Positions 48,524 to 58,542 are shown, numbered from the stretch's first letter. The stretch: DNA of 64,000 bases from Paraglaciecola psychrophila 170 (GCF_000347635.1 NC_020514.1:310001-374000); one strand, 5' to 3'. Notes: generated by a model from the letters alone, not told the origin. A program made the numbers and translations.

Positions 48524-49513
48524 TTGAAATCACTATCTTATTTTGGAAAGTGGAGTAGTATCCGCGAATTCAAACGCTCTCAGTCTATTTCAATGGTCAT
48601 TGGTTTTCACGAACAAAAAGAAAAGCGCCTATTAATCCTGTCTTTCTATGTGGCTGGGTTATTTGTTTTTGTTGCTTTTGGTTTTGCCCTTATTACTCAT
48701 TCTGATGCTATTTTATTTGACGGTATTTATTCTCTTATTTCTTTTTTCATGGCTTTGTTAACGTTGAAAGTGGCTAACCTTGTGCAAATGCCCGACGATG
48801 ATAGATTCCACTTTGGCTATACCGCCATTGAACCCACTCTTAATCTATTTAAGTCATTAATTATTATTGCCACTTGTTTGTACGCTGTTGTTGGGTCTAT
48901 AAATAGTTTGATGACGGGGGGCAATTCTGCGGAATTTGGGCTGGCGATAATTTATGGTGCTATAGCAACAGCAGCCTGTTTTGCAGTATCCAGTTATATG
49001 AAACATCAAGGTAGTATTTTGCGTTCAGATTTAGTTGGCGTTGATGCTCATACTTGGTTTGTCGACGGAGTGCTAAGTGCATCAATATTACTGGGTTTTG
49101 GTCTTGCTTATTTTATCGAAAAAACTAGTTTTGCCAGTTATGCCCCCCTGATCGATCCATTACTACTTATTTTATTGGGTACTGCGATTTTACCAATACC
49201 AGGCAAAATTATGCTCGATAGCCTCAAAGAAGTCATTAACAAAGCACCGCCTGAAGCTGTTACTGCAGTAATTGAGAAAAAACTCAAGCAAACACTTTTA
49301 GCTGTTCCTTATGAACATGTTGAAGTACGTATCAGCAAACGTGGAAGAGATCTTTATATATTGGTACATATCATAGTTAATGAGTCATTTTCAGTTGCCA
49401 CTATTAGCGAACTCGATGACATTCGAATAAGTTGTGAAGCAGCAATGCGCGATTGGAACCCATCGATTATCATGGATATTTTGTTCATTAAAGATCCAAA
49501 GTTGGCGGGATAG
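48524..49513 (+). CDS. Cation diffusion facilitator (CDF) transporter
   Basis: A 329-aa metal/proton antiporter of the CDF family. Six membrane segments follow an N-terminal cytoplasmic stretch. The TM2 metal-site motif is in HSDAILFDGIYSLISF (near residue 60) and the TM5 motif in DLVGVDAHTWFVDG (near 170), and a C-terminal cytoplasmic domain follows. The start is uncertain: a TTG at 48524 or an ATG at 48593, neither with a good ribosome binding site. The IS1595 element ends 113 bases upstream and may have altered its promoter. Zn, Fe or Co are plausible substrates. Confidence 0.85.
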   Translation: MKSLSYFGKWSSIREFKRSQSISMVIGFHEQKEKRLLILSFYVAGLFVFVAFGFALITHSDAILFDGIYSLISFFMALLTLKVANLVQMPDDDRFHFGYTAIEPTLNLFKSLIIIATCLYAVVGSINSLMTGGNSAEFGLAIIYGAIATAACFAVSSYMKHQGSILRSDLVGVDAHTWFVDGVLSASILLGFGLAYFIEKTSFASYAPLIDPLLLILLGTAILPIPGKIMLDSLKEVINKAPPEAVTAVIEKKLKQTLLAVPYEHVEVRISKRGRDLYILVHIIVNESFSVATISELDDIRISCEAAMRDWNPSIIMDILFIKDPKLAG

Positions 49514-49855
49514 ACTGAATTAATTTGCGTAACCCATTTTTTGTGGTTAAGAATTTTAGCAACTGCGACATTGCTACAAAGTAAATCCGTTTACTGTGCC
49601 CTTAGGTCAATTTTGCAGATGTTCAAAATGTTCCCGACCATTTTGTCTGGTTACTCTATTTTTTGCTGTTGACCCTATTTACGGGATAAATAGGGAACAG
49701 CTTTAGCTGGAGTGAAAGGTAAAGTTCATGGATGTAGTTTATAAAAAAGAGTAGCTGGTTAGAAAGAATCCTAGTCAAAAACCATCATGGATGATGGCGC
49801 GAAGCGTGCATTTATTCTTTATAAAGAATAAATGTTTTGCACTAACCCGTTGAGC
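49514..49855. other. Intergenic region with a long palindrome
   Basis: 342 bases between the convergent CDF and Nramp-like genes. It contains no gene I recognise. Near the right end lie a small dyad (CCATCATGGATGATGG) and the perfect palindrome described separately. Confidence 0.5.
49809..49834. terminator. Perfect 26-bp AT-rich palindrome
   Basis: CATTTATTCTTTA followed by its exact reverse complement, about 22 bases downstream of the stop of the minus-strand Nramp-like gene. An 11-bp stem with a 4-base loop is possible. It may act as a terminator for one or both convergent genes, though GC content is low. Confidence 0.45.
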
Positions 49856-51073
49856 TTACAGCACCCCAGTCGCACTCATTATCAACCGAATACCTAACCC
49901 AGCAGTCACCATCACCACCATTACACCCAGCGTATTGCCCAACCACTTATTTACATATTGACCTAATTGTTTTTTCTGGTTCATTACCACCAGCAGAAAA
50001 ATCGCAATAATAGGCAGTAACAAACCATTGGCAAATTGTGCAGTTAATATAATGCTAATGGGTTTGATGCCGGTTAAAGCCAAGCTTGCACCACTTAAAA
50101 TGACGCTAAGGGCAATCCACTTAAAAATACGTGATGAAGTGCCACTTTTAATCCCTAATATTTCTGTCACTGCGTATGCGGTGGCTAAAGGTGCGGTGAT
50201 TGAACTGCTTAAACCCGCCGCAAAAAAGCCCATACCTAACATGGTTTTTGAAAACGAACCGAATAGTGGTTCTAGTTGCATCGCCATGTCACCGGCTCCC
50301 GATATGTTCAAACCGCTGCCAAAAATGCTGGCTGCGGCGGTGGAAGCTATCAATATGGTAATCAAGCCACCTAGACCAATGGCGGTGGCTGTATCTGCAC
50401 GAGCATGATTCAAATCGTTGACAGATGACCATTTGGCTTTTACCGCAGAGGCATGTAAAAAAAGATTGTAGGGCACGACTGTTGTGCCAATAAGAGCGAT
50501 TACGGTTAACAGACTACCGTCTGGAATGTTGGGTGTGGTAAGTCCTTTAAAAACTGCCGTTAAGTCTGGTCCTACTGAGATAAAAGTGGCAATAAATGCC
50601 AGTGCCATCAGCGCTACTAACATAAGTAACATACGTTCAATCTGTTTATATGAGCCGCGCCACAATAAAATACCCGCTAACAGCGAAATTACGATAACAA
50701 AAATGCGGTAGAGCGACTGACTCTCATCTGTTAGTGCTTGAATGCCTAATGCCGCGCCAGATAAATTGCCAGCTTCGTAAGCTGCGTTACCCAGATACAA
50801 GGCCACCATGATCAAACTAAATAGTGGCCACTTCCAAACAGATTGATTCAGCATAATTCGCAGTGTTTCGCCTAAACCTTGTTGGGTGACTAACCCCAAC
50901 CGAGCAGACATTTCTTGTAAAATAATGGTGGCGACAGTAGCAAACAGTAGAGCCCACAGCAGGGTGTAGCCGTAATTTGCCCCTGCTAAGGTACAAGCAG
51001 TAACGGTGCCTGGGCCAATAAAGGCAGCCGCAATTAAGGCACCTGGGCCGATATTTTTAATACGTTTTAACAT
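49856..51073 (-). CDS. Nramp-family transporter lacking the canonical metal site
   Basis: A 405-aa LeuT-fold protein with about eleven membrane segments. In TM1 the usual DPGN motif reads GPGT (AAFIGPGTVTA), and in TM6 the usual MPH reads VPY (GTTVVPYNLFLHAS). The Asp and Met that hold Mn2+ or Fe2+ in true Nramps are therefore missing. It lies 44 bases downstream of the oxoprolinase gene on the same strand. Together these suggest transport of something other than a transition metal, perhaps 5-oxoproline. That last step is inference. Confidence 0.85.
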   Translation of the reverse strand: MLKRIKNIGPGALIAAAFIGPGTVTACTLAGANYGYTLLWALLFATVATIILQEMSARLGLVTQQGLGETLRIMLNQSVWKWPLFSLIMVALYLGNAAYEAGNLSGAALGIQALTDESQSLYRIFVIVISLLAGILLWRGSYKQIERMLLMLVALMALAFIATFISVGPDLTAVFKGLTTPNIPDGSLLTVIALIGTTVVPYNLFLHASAVKAKWSSVNDLNHARADTATAIGLGGLITILIASTAAASIFGSGLNISGAGDMAMQLEPLFGSFSKTMLGMGFFAAGLSSSITAPLATAYAVTEILGIKSGTSSRIFKWIALSVILSGASLALTGIKPISIILTAQFANGLLLPIIAIFLLVVMNQKKQLGQYVNKWLGNTLGVMVVMVTAGLGIRLIMSATGVL

Positions 51074-51117
51074 AGGTTTTCACTTACTTTTTTCTTATTA
51101 TGATATAGGTGGTTACA

Positions 51118-54100
51118 TCACCCATCGGCTTTTCCAAACCCTCCACCAGTGGGTGATTGAATAGAGATACTGTCCCCAGCGTTAACAGCAGTATGCTCAC
51201 ATCCTGCTAAATATTTCTGCTCGCCGTTGGGTTTCGTTAACCAGTTGCGTCCAATCCGTCCCGCTTCACCGCCGTTAAGACCGAAGGGTGGGGTTATTCG
51301 GTGCCCTGATAAAATCGAGCACTGCATATCTTCTAAAAAGGTAATGGTGCGAGTAATACCGTCTCCTGCATTGTATTTACCTTTACCACCTGAATCGCGA
51401 TCAATTCTGAATTCTTTGAGGATCACCGGGTAACGTTGCTCCAGTATTTCGGGGTCGGTCATACGGGTATTTGTCATATGTGTATGCACTGCGGCTACGC
51501 CGTTAAAACCTTCCCCTGAGGGCATAACCCCAGCAGGACTACCAGAACAAATTGTTTCGTAGTACTGATAACGTTCATTTCCAAAGGTAAGATTATTCAT
51601 AGTGCCTTGGCTTGAACCTAACACACCTAAAGCAGCAAATAGCGCATTGGTCACCGCTTGGCTAGTTTCAACATTACCTGCTACTACCGCCGCCGGGAAA
51701 TATGGATTAAGTAACGAGCCTTCAGGCACAATAATATCCAGAGCTTGCATACAGCCTGCGTTAAGCGGGACATCATCGTTAACCAAACATCTAAATACAT
51801 ACATCACAGCAGCTTGCGTTATGGCTTTTGGGGCATTCAAATTGTTGTTTTGTTGCTCGCTGGTGCCTGTGAAATCAATACATGCCTTTAATTTAGTTTT
51901 ATCAATACTGATTTTAACCACAATGGTGGCACCCGATTCTAACGGGTAGCTAAACTCGCCATCTTCTAATCTAGCCAATACTTGTTGTACCGAGGTTTTG
52001 GCACTGTCTTGGATATGTTGCATATAAGCATAAACGGTTTTAAGACTATGCTGCTCGACCAGCTTCAGTAATTCATTTACACCTGTTTTATTAGCAGCGG
52101 TTTGCGCCATTAAATCTGCCATATTTTGGGCGATATTTCTAGCTGGATAATCACCTGAAGAAAAAAGCTTTTCAAGACGTTCAGTTTGAAAATGCCCTTG
52201 TTCAATTAGTTTTACGCTGTCTAGTAATATGCCTTCTTGGTGGATATCTGTGGCTAGGGAAGACATGGAGCCCGGTGCGATGCCTCCTACGTCTTCATGG
52301 TGGGCGCGACTGGCGACATAAAATAAAACATTGGCGTTAGCCGAGTCGAACACTGGGGTAATAACTGTAATATCGGGTAGGTGAGAGCCACCGTTGTAGG
52401 GATTGTTTTGAACAAAAACGTCGCCTGCATCGATGGATTGAGTACCATTAATAATAACTTTGACACTGGCATCCATTGAGCCTAAATGCACCGGCACATG
52501 TGGTGCGTTGGCAATCAAGTTCCCAGTGGCATCAAAAATGGCACAGGAAAAGTCTAATCGTTCTTTGACGTTGACTGACTGTGACGTATTACGCAGTACT
52601 ATGCCCATTTGCTGCGCGATGCTCATAAAAGCACTGTTAAATAGCTCTAGAGTGACAGGGTCTGCCTTACCTAGCGTATTTTCTTCTGAGGATGAGGATG
52701 AGGATGAAGAAGAGCCTAGTGTCGTTTTGACTTCCTCAAAGTGAAGCACCAAATGGCCGTTAACATTGACATTCACTCGCCAGTTTTTTTCAACAATGAT
52801 GGTGCCCGTAGGTTCAACAATGATAGCTGGGCCTATTACCTCATGACCAAATTTAAGTGAGGATAGCTTAATTACGGGGGTCTCTAACCATTCACCTTGG
52901 CTATAAATTTGCCTGACGCTTTCTATGTTTATAGGTACGTCGCTGGCTATTGTTTGTTTGGCTTCTAAGGTTTTTTCGGCGCCACCAAAAGATTCAACAA
53001 TCAAAGTATCAATCACTACGGTTTTACCAGGCGTAACGCCGGCAGACCCACCTGGAGCGGTCCCACTAAAGCCAAATTGTTGTTCATGCTGTTCTGTAAA
53101 GCGTTGTTGCATGGCTGCAAAAGTATCTATGGGGATGTTAATGCTGGTGTCGGTATTAAGGTATTTGAGCAAAGCAGTACAGTGATGAGTGATTTGGTTA
53201 TTGCTTAACCCTTGTTTGTTTAAATCTTGAATGTTGGTTTGTTTAAGTTGCTCAATAGCCATATCCATGGCATGCATGTCACCACTTTGAATAAGTGAGC
53301 TTGCCACCTTTTGGCGTTCTACTTGTATATCGGCCAATCCCATACCGTAAGCTGATAATATGCCAGAATAACTATGCAAAAATATGGTTTTAATGCCTAA
53401 CTTTTCAGCCACCAAACAAGCATGTTGTCCACCTGCACCACCAAAACAGTTCAGCACATAGTTGGACACGTCGTAACCACGGGCAATGGATATTTTTTTG
53501 ATCGCCTGCGCCATATGTTGAATAGCAATCGCTAGAAAACCTTCCGCTACGTCTTCAGCGCAACGTCCATCGTCAATGATTTTCGCGATGTCTTCAAAAG
53601 CTTGTACTGAACTTGCCTTATCTAAAGGCTGGTTTTGTTCTGGGCCAAAAATACTAGGAAAAAAATCAGCCTGAATTTTTCCTAAACACAGGTTAATGTC
53701 GGTTACTGCAAGTTTGCCATTGCGTCGGTAACATACTGGCCCTGGAACGGCGCCTGCAGACTCAGGGCCGACTCGAAAACGCCCATCTTGATAACGTAAC
53801 ACTGAACCACCACCGGCAGCTACAGTGTGGATGTGTAACATAGGCACACGCATACGCACACCTGCGACTTGTGTTTCGTAGGCTTTCTCAAACTCGCCAG
53901 CATAGTGAGATACATCGGTAGAGGTGCCACCCATATCAAAGCCAATGATTTTATCAAACCCTGCTAGTTTAGAAGTGTGCACAGCACCGACTATACCGCC
54001 AGCGGGGCCAGATAAAATTGCATCTCGTCCACGAAATGTATCTGCGCTAGTTAGGCCACCAGAGGACTGCATAAATAATAATTTCGCAGGTGTTTTTTGG

Positions 54101-54813
54101 TTAAGCCCTTTGCTAATGTTGCGTATGTATCTTAATAATATAGGGGTGAGATAAGCATCCACTAAAGTGGTTTCACCTCTAGATATTAGTTTTTGTAAGG
54201 GACTGACTTCATGGCTGGCTGAAATTTGTTTAAAGCCAATTTCTTTGGCCAACTGCATCAGTTGTTTTTCATGCTGATTATAATGGTAGCCATGCATTAA
54301 CACTATTGCAATGGCTGTTAAGCCCTGGTTAAAGGCACTTTCCAATGATTTTTTAGTTAATTCAATATCCAGCGCTTGTAAGACCTCACCGTTAGCCGTG
54401 ACTCTCTCATTTATCTCCATTACCTGAGTGTACAGAATATCTGGCTTTTCAATCTTTAAGGCAAAGGTATCGGGGCGTGCCTGATACCCAATTTCAAGTG
54501 CATCTTTGAAACCTCTAGTGATCGCTAGTAACACATTGTCACCTTTACGCTCTAATAAAGCATTAGTCGCAACCGTGGTACCCATTTTGATTTTGTCGAT
54601 TAGGCCATCAGGCACGGGATCAGATTGGCGGATATCCAAGATTGACTTAATACCAAATACAGCAGCATCATCATAGGCTTCTGGATTTTCTGATAGGTAT
54701 TTTCTACATTGTAGGGTGCCATCTGGATGCCGAGCAATGATATCGGTGAAAGTACCGCCGCGATCGATCCAAAATTGCCAGTTTTTATAAGGTGTATGAA
54801 AGTCTTTAGTCAT
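51118..54813 (-). CDS. 5-Oxoprolinase (ATP-hydrolysing), fused HyuA-HyuB type
   Basis: A 1231-aa enzyme that opens 5-oxo-L-proline to glutamate with ATP, like eukaryotic OPLAH. The HyuA half (~1-690) begins [20 protein letters not shown] and has the ATPase motifs [14 protein letters not shown] and [13 protein letters not shown] and [12 protein letters not shown]. The HyuB half (~710-1231) begins [20 protein letters not shown] and ends [10 protein letters not shown] run of eight Ser bridges the halves. Hydantoinase activity is the alternative, but the fused form and length favour oxoprolinase. It is the first gene of a two-gene operon with the Nramp-like carrier. Confidence 0.9.
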   Translation of the reverse strand: MTKDFHTPYKNWQFWIDRGGTFTDIIARHPDGTLQCRKYLSENPEAYDDAAVFGIKSILDIRQSDPVPDGLIDKIKMGTTVATNALLERKGDNVLLAITRGFKDALEIGYQARPDTFALKIEKPDILYTQVMEINERVTANGEVLQALDIELTKKSLESAFNQGLTAIAIVLMHGYHYNQHEKQLMQLAKEIGFKQISASHEVSPLQKLISRGETTLVDAYLTPILLRYIRNISKGLNQKTPAKLLFMQSSGGLTSADTFRGRDAILSGPAGGIVGAVHTSKLAGFDKIIGFDMGGTSTDVSHYAGEFEKAYETQVAGVRMRVPMLHIHTVAAGGGSVLRYQDGRFRVGPESAGAVPGPVCYRRNGKLAVTDINLCLGKIQADFFPSIFGPEQNQPLDKASSVQAFEDIAKIIDDGRCAEDVAEGFLAIAIQHMAQAIKKISIARGYDVSNYVLNCFGGAGGQHACLVAEKLGIKTIFLHSYSGILSAYGMGLADIQVERQKVASSLIQSGDMHAMDMAIEQLKQTNIQDLNKQGLSNNQITHHCTALLKYLNTDTSINIPIDTFAAMQQRFTEQHEQQFGFSGTAPGGSAGVTPGKTVVIDTLIVESFGGAEKTLEAKQTIASDVPINIESVRQIYSQGEWLETPVIKLSSLKFGHEVIGPAIIVEPTGTIIVEKNWRVNVNVNGHLVLHFEEVKTTLGSSSSSSSSSEENTLGKADPVTLELFNSAFMSIAQQMGIVLRNTSQSVNVKERLDFSCAIFDATGNLIANAPHVPVHLGSMDASVKVIINGTQSIDAGDVFVQNNPYNGGSHLPDITVITPVFDSANANVLFYVASRAHHEDVGGIAPGSMSSLATDIHQEGILLDSVKLIEQGHFQTERLEKLFSSGDYPARNIAQNMADLMAQTAANKTGVNELLKLVEQHSLKTVYAYMQHIQDSAKTSVQQVLARLEDGEFSYPLESGATIVVKISIDKTKLKACIDFTGTSEQQNNNLNAPKAITQAAVMYVFRCLVNDDVPLNAGCMQALDIIVPEGSLLNPYFPAAVVAGNVETSQAVTNALFAALGVLGSSQGTMNNLTFGNERYQYYETICSGSPAGVMPSGEGFNGVAAVHTHMTNTRMTDPEILEQRYPVILKEFRIDRDSGGKGKYNAGDGITRTITFLEDMQCSILSGHRITPPFGLNGGEAGRIGRNWLTKPNGEQKYLAGCEHTAVNAGDSISIQSPTGGGFGKADG
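52688..52714 (-). repeat. Hexanucleotide repeat encoding a Ser linker
   Basis: On the plus strand GAGGAT occurs three times in a row followed by GAAGAAGAG. On the coding strand this reads as Ser codons in the linker between the two oxoprolinase halves. Changes by whole units would keep the frame. Confidence 0.8.
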
Positions 54814-54908
54814 TGGATATGCAGTTGAGAACCTTAATTGTGATTATGCCAGACCTTATGTTTTAATCTATTAACTTGGATATAAATATATAAGTTGGCA
54901 TAAACGTT

Positions 54909-55201
54909 ATGATTATTATCACAGGTGATCTATTGATCAAAGATGGCAGCATGCAGCAAGCTATGCAAGCTTGTCAAAAACATGTTGCTCACTCGCGCAC
55001 TGAGCCTGGTTGTATTAGCCATTGCGTGTATCAAGATCCTGAAAATGGATTACGTTTGTTTTTTATGAACAATGGGAAGACCAAGCTAGCATTGATGCAC
55101 ATTTTGTTTTACCTAGTTCACTCGCTTTTGTTGCAGCGGTAACGAAGTTGGTTTCTGCTCCCCCTAATTTGCATATTTTTAATGCCACACAAATTAAATA
55201 A
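54909..55201 (+). CDS. ABM-domain (antibiotic biosynthesis monooxygenase-like) protein, frameshifted at a T6 run
   Basis: The frame from ATG 54909 opens MIIITGDLLIKDGSMQQAMQ and reaches DPENGLRLFF, then leaves the family and stops at 55142. Six T's lie at 55059-55064. One added T continues as FYEQWEDQASIDAHFVLPSS and VSAPPNLHIFNATQIK to 55201, giving 97 aa, the normal length of single-domain ABM (YgiN-like) proteins. It lies 95 bases from the oxoprolinase start and is divergent from it. Function is unknown; many relatives are heme- or quinone-related. Confidence 0.82.
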
Positions 55202-55284
55202 ACCCTTATCTAAACTTTTTGAATACTTTTAGCGACACAAGAAAGAGTAATACACTCGTTTATAAAACTGGAAAGGATTTCGTC

Positions 55285-56031
55285 ATGAAAAAATCAATTA
55301 TTGTTTGTTTAGCTTTATGCATTACATTTCTAAGCAAAGGGCTTTTCGCAGGTGGTTGGGGCAGAGCCAATTTAAGTAAAAACGTACAGTTGGCTTTAGC
55401 CGCTGACTCTATCGTTCAACTGAGTATTGATGCAGGTGCCGGTGATTTAGAGATCACAGGTGTAGCAGGTCAGTCAGAGATTATTGTCGTTGCTAAAGTG
55501 TTGGGTGAAAAATTGAATGATGATGATTATGTACTAACCCTTAAAAAAGAAGGTGATAAAGCGCTACTTATTGCCCAATTCAATAACAACACTTACAACA
55601 GTGAAAGAATCGACCTAGAAGTCAGCATGCCGTCGTCTTTGGCTTTGGTCGTGGACGATAAATCTGGTGATATATCAATTGAATCGGTCAGCAATGGACT
55701 TACGTTGAATGACCGTTCGGGGGATATTGAGTTGAGTAACATTGCAGGTCTAATGAGAATTGAAGACCGTTCTGGTGATGTGATAGGAGAAGATTTACGT
55801 GGTGACGTGAGCATCAATGATCGCTCAGGTGAGATCCGTCTGAAAAATGTTGTGGGTGACGTAAATATTGATGATTCTTCGGGCGATATTCGCGCAACAA
55901 ACATATCTGGGGTCGTCACAGTTGAAGACAGTTCTGGTGATATCAATGTTAACGGTGCTGCTGATTTTAAGTTAATCAGTGATGGTTCTGGTGATGTCAG
56001 TTTGCGAAATATAAAAATGGATTTAAAGTAG
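55285..56031 (+). CDS. Exported DUF4097-like beta-repeat protein
   Basis: A 248-aa protein with signal peptide (MKKSIIVCLALCITFLSKGLFA) from ATG 55285, preceded by AAAGGAT; an upstream in-frame ATG at 55219 is less likely. From about residue 125 it consists of seven 18-residue repeats, each with a (D)xSGD core (DKSGDI, DRSGDI, DRSGDV, DRSGEI, DSSGDI, DSSGDI, DGSGDV), which suggests a right-handed beta-solenoid as in DUF4097 proteins. It is probably periplasmic or surface-located. Function is unknown. Confidence 0.85.
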   Translation: MKKSIIVCLALCITFLSKGLFAGGWGRANLSKNVQLALAADSIVQLSIDAGAGDLEITGVAGQSEIIVVAKVLGEKLNDDDYVLTLKKEGDKALLIAQFNNNTYNSERIDLEVSMPSSLALVVDDKSGDISIESVSNGLTLNDRSGDIELSNIAGLMRIEDRSGDVIGEDLRGDVSINDRSGEIRLKNVVGDVNIDDSSGDIRATNISGVVTVEDSSGDINVNGAADFKLISDGSGDVSLRNIKMDLK

Positions 56032-56070
56032 CTCTAACGATAGTGAGGTCTATGCTCTTTTTGAGGCTAC

Positions 56071-56345
56071 TCATTTATAGGTGGTTCTAGCCAGCGATAA
56101 TGTAATCACGTTCCTGCTTTTTTGCTTGAGATAGAGCCTGACTAGCACGTTAATGGATTTAAAGTGATCGACATCAAAACCGACTACAGATAAATTGGAG
56201 TTGTCCCGTTTGCTAATGGCAGCAGATTGTTCAACGATGATTTTATCTAAAAATAAATAGCACAAATTAAAGTGATTGTGCGTGCTGGATTCACTTCCCG
56301 TTTGAGGCTATTTAACTCTTGGCTAATACCCCAAAGCTTATTCAT
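56071..56345 (-). pseudogene. Relic of a GGDEF (diguanylate cyclase) gene
   Basis: On the minus strand, a coiled-coil-like MNKLWGISQELNSLKREV (from ATG 56345) is followed, after a frame change, by FLDKIIVEQSAAISKRDN and the GGDEF signature VVGFDVDHFKSIN. The DTFGH part seems deleted and the sequence jumps to VLVRLYLKQKSRN before losing the frame at the stop at 56071. The GG(D/E)EF active site itself is not present. No intact gene exists in the 56032-56486 stretch. Confidence 0.72.
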
Positions 56346-56435
56346 CTTAATGGCAAGTAAGTTGTGTCTCGCATATTATGACGAAATCATCCTCACTTTT
56401 ATTCAAACCTGCATATGATATTCTAAACTCTAGCT

Positions 56436-56471
56436 AACATACCCAACATACCCAACATACCCAACATAGCG
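56436..56471 (+). repeat. 9-bp tandem repeat before fpr
   Basis: AACATACCC occurs three times plus a diverged fourth copy (AACATAGCG), ending 15 bases before the fpr start, next to its GAGGAT ribosome binding site. It lies in the fpr 5' leader or promoter, so copy number could affect expression. Confidence 0.85.
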
Positions 56472-56486
56472 ACCGAGGATAATTGA

Positions 56487-57233
56487 ATGGCACAGTGGTT
56501 AGATGCAAAAGTGGTGAGTAGAACAGATTGGAATGATCATTTGTTTAGTTTACGTTTTTCTTGTGCTGACTTTCCTAAGTTTACGGCCGGGCAGTTTACT
56601 AAAGTCGGTGTTGAACAAGATGACAAAATTATCTCTCGTCCTTATTCACTCGTCAGTGGGCCTGATGATAATGAGATAGAGATTATTGCGGTGCCTGTTG
56701 AAAATGGTTTGTTGTCTCCCAAGTTACACAAATTTAAAGTCGGCGATTCATTAAAAATCATGTCACCTGCAACCGGGTTTCTGATCCTCGACGAAGTGCC
56801 TAAAAGTCGTGATTTATGGTTAATGGCGACGGGTACCGGCGTGGGACCTTTTTTATCTATTCTAGCCACAGAGCAGGTCTGGCAGAATTATGAAAATATA
56901 ATATTGGTCTACGGCGCACGTTATGACGATGACATTGCGTATAAGAAGTTGATTGCCACTTGGTCTGAGCAATATCCAGATAAGTTTCACTTTGTACCCA
57001 TCGTAAGCCGTGAACATAAGGCCGATAGATTACACGGGCGTATTCCGACATTACTCAAAACATCCCTGATCCAGGAACAAGTAGGCTTGGATATCCATGC
57101 TGCTCATAGTCAAGTGATGTTATGTGGCAACCCAGCGATGATCGAGGAGGCCACACAAACCTTAATGGAATTGGGTTTATCGAAACACCTTCGCCGTTCG
57201 CCGGGGCAAATATCTTTGGAGCGGTATTGGTAG
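56487..57233 (+). CDS. fpr: Ferredoxin/flavodoxin--NADP+ reductase
   Basis: A 248-aa FAD enzyme that exchanges electrons between NADPH and ferredoxin or flavodoxin (E. coli Fpr 248 aa). The FAD-binding motif RPYSLVSGP (near residue 52) and the NADP-binding segments MATGTGVGPFLSIL (near 113) and VYGARYDDDIAY are clear. The C terminus LRRSPGQISLERYW with terminal Trp matches the bacterial subclass. GAGGAT is the ribosome binding site. Fpr supports Fe-S assembly and oxidative-stress defence. Confidence 0.96.
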   Translation: MAQWLDAKVVSRTDWNDHLFSLRFSCADFPKFTAGQFTKVGVEQDDKIISRPYSLVSGPDDNEIEIIAVPVENGLLSPKLHKFKVGDSLKIMSPATGFLILDEVPKSRDLWLMATGTGVGPFLSILATEQVWQNYENIILVYGARYDDDIAYKKLIATWSEQYPDKFHFVPIVSREHKADRLHGRIPTLLKTSLIQEQVGLDIHAAHSQVMLCGNPAMIEEATQTLMELGLSKHLRRSPGQISLERYW

Positions 57234-57318
57234 AAAAAGATTAGCTGCCAGTAATGGATTTCTAACGAGTAAAGTAGGGTAAAACCGTTATCTATGGGTT
57301 AAGTTGTTGCGGAGCCAC

Positions 57319-58542
57319 TTACGGATGTAGCGCCTTGATCCTTGCTGAAGACCAATTCATGGATTGTTGAAATAATGCTGCGGCTTGGGTGGAATCAACA
57401 CAGACTATTTGGCAGTGTGGATCTATTTTATCCCACTCTGCGTTTTCAAATAGTTCACATAATTTTAATATGTCTGCAAATTTGCCCACTCGGTTAACAA
57501 TGGCTTGTTTCATTTCTAATGATAGTGGCAGTTTATCCATCAGTTCCTTAATGTCGCCATCGACCATTGCATCAAGCAAAGACAATAATCCGGTCAAAAA
57601 GCCGGAAGACTCTGAATCGCTTGGTGTAACATTCTGATCCACTAACTCACAGAACCTAGCTCTAACTAAAGCCATAACGGTTAATTCTTGTGGTTTATTT
57701 TGAGAAAATTGTGCACTAAACAGAAGCGAAACACAGCGTTTAAGCTCTTGCATACCCAATACTACAACCGCTTGCTTAATCGTTTCAATTACTACCGCTC
57801 GCTTAAATATGGGCGATTGTGAATAGCGTAATAATTTAAATGATAAATGAACATCGCCTTCGAAGATTGAAATTATCGCTGTGATCTCAGGTTCAGCTTT
57901 GTTGACTTCAGCCATAAGATGAATAACAGATAATTGAGACGGGTTAAAAGCAACCGTTTTAATAACATTGGGCTTGCTAAAAAAATACCCTTGAAAGTAT
58001 TCACAACCGATGTCTAAAGCATGATGATAATCTTTATAGGTTTCAACCTTTTCAGCCAGTAACTTGATGTGAGGGAAAGGAGCTAAGGTGGCTAATATTT
58101 TTGTAAACTGAGCTTCCGATGTTATTGAATAATCCAGTTTTATGATATCTATATAAGGAAAAAAGTGTAGCCAAATTGGGTTATGTTCATAGTCATCTAA
58201 AGCAATGGTGTAACCTTTTTCTTTTAAATCGATACAGATTGCGAGTAATCTTTTCTCAGGTTTTGCAGTCTCTAAAATTTCAACCACAATTTGCTCACAA
58301 GGAAGCAATAAAGGGTAGCCTTGGATTAATGAGTCTAGGGTGAAATTGATAAAGGCTACAGAGCCTTCCGTCAAACTCTGTAACCCTAGATTAAACTCCA
58401 AACCGTCGATGATTTTTGCGGTTGCCTCGTTGCCATTAATGTCCGGAAATATGTTTTCTAAACTATCTCGAAATAATAATTCATATGCATGTAACTCCTT
58501 ATTTTTATTTAAAATTGCTTGGCGTGCTACATAAAAATTCAC
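57319..58542 (-). CDS. EAL-HDOD signalling protein (YuxH/CdgJ type)
   Basis: A 407-aa protein with an N-terminal EAL domain (residues ~1-200) and a C-terminal HDOD domain (~205-400). The EAL motif reads YELLFRD. NFT, EILET, the Asp pair in ALDDYEH, IKLDYS, LAEKVET and YFQGYFFSKP are recognisable, but the loop after the DD is divergent, so activity against c-di-GMP is doubtful. Vibrio CdgJ, of the same architecture, acts in motility and biofilm control. The gene is convergent with fpr. Confidence 0.88.
   Translation of the reverse strand: MNFYVARQAILNKNKELHAYELLFRDSLENIFPDINGNEATAKIIDGLEFNLGLQSLTEGSVAFINFTLDSLIQGYPLLLPCEQIVVEILETAKPEKRLLAICIDLKEKGYTIALDDYEHNPIWLHFFPYIDIIKLDYSITSEAQFTKILATLAPFPHIKLLAEKVETYKDYHHALDIGCEYFQGYFFSKPNVIKTVAFNPSQLSVIHLMAEVNKAEPEITAIISIFEGDVHLSFKLLRYSQSPIFKRAVVIETIKQAVVVLGMQELKRCVSLLFSAQFSQNKPQELTVMALVRARFCELVDQNVTPSDSESSGFLTGLLSLLDAMVDGDIKELMDKLPLSLEMKQAIVNRVGKFADILKLCELFENAEWDKIDPHCQIVCVDSTQAAALFQQSMNWSSARIKALHP

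Noticed and set aside
52460..52744. Plus-strand open frames inside the oxoprolinase gene
   Set aside because: They are shadows of a strongly coding minus-strand gene and contain the reverse of its Ser repeat (a Glu/Asp run). They have no ribosome binding site.
55593..55946. 117-codon minus-strand open frame inside the beta-repeat gene
   Set aside because: Its repeated ISPERS-like pattern is only the reverse reading of the SGD repeats on the plus strand.
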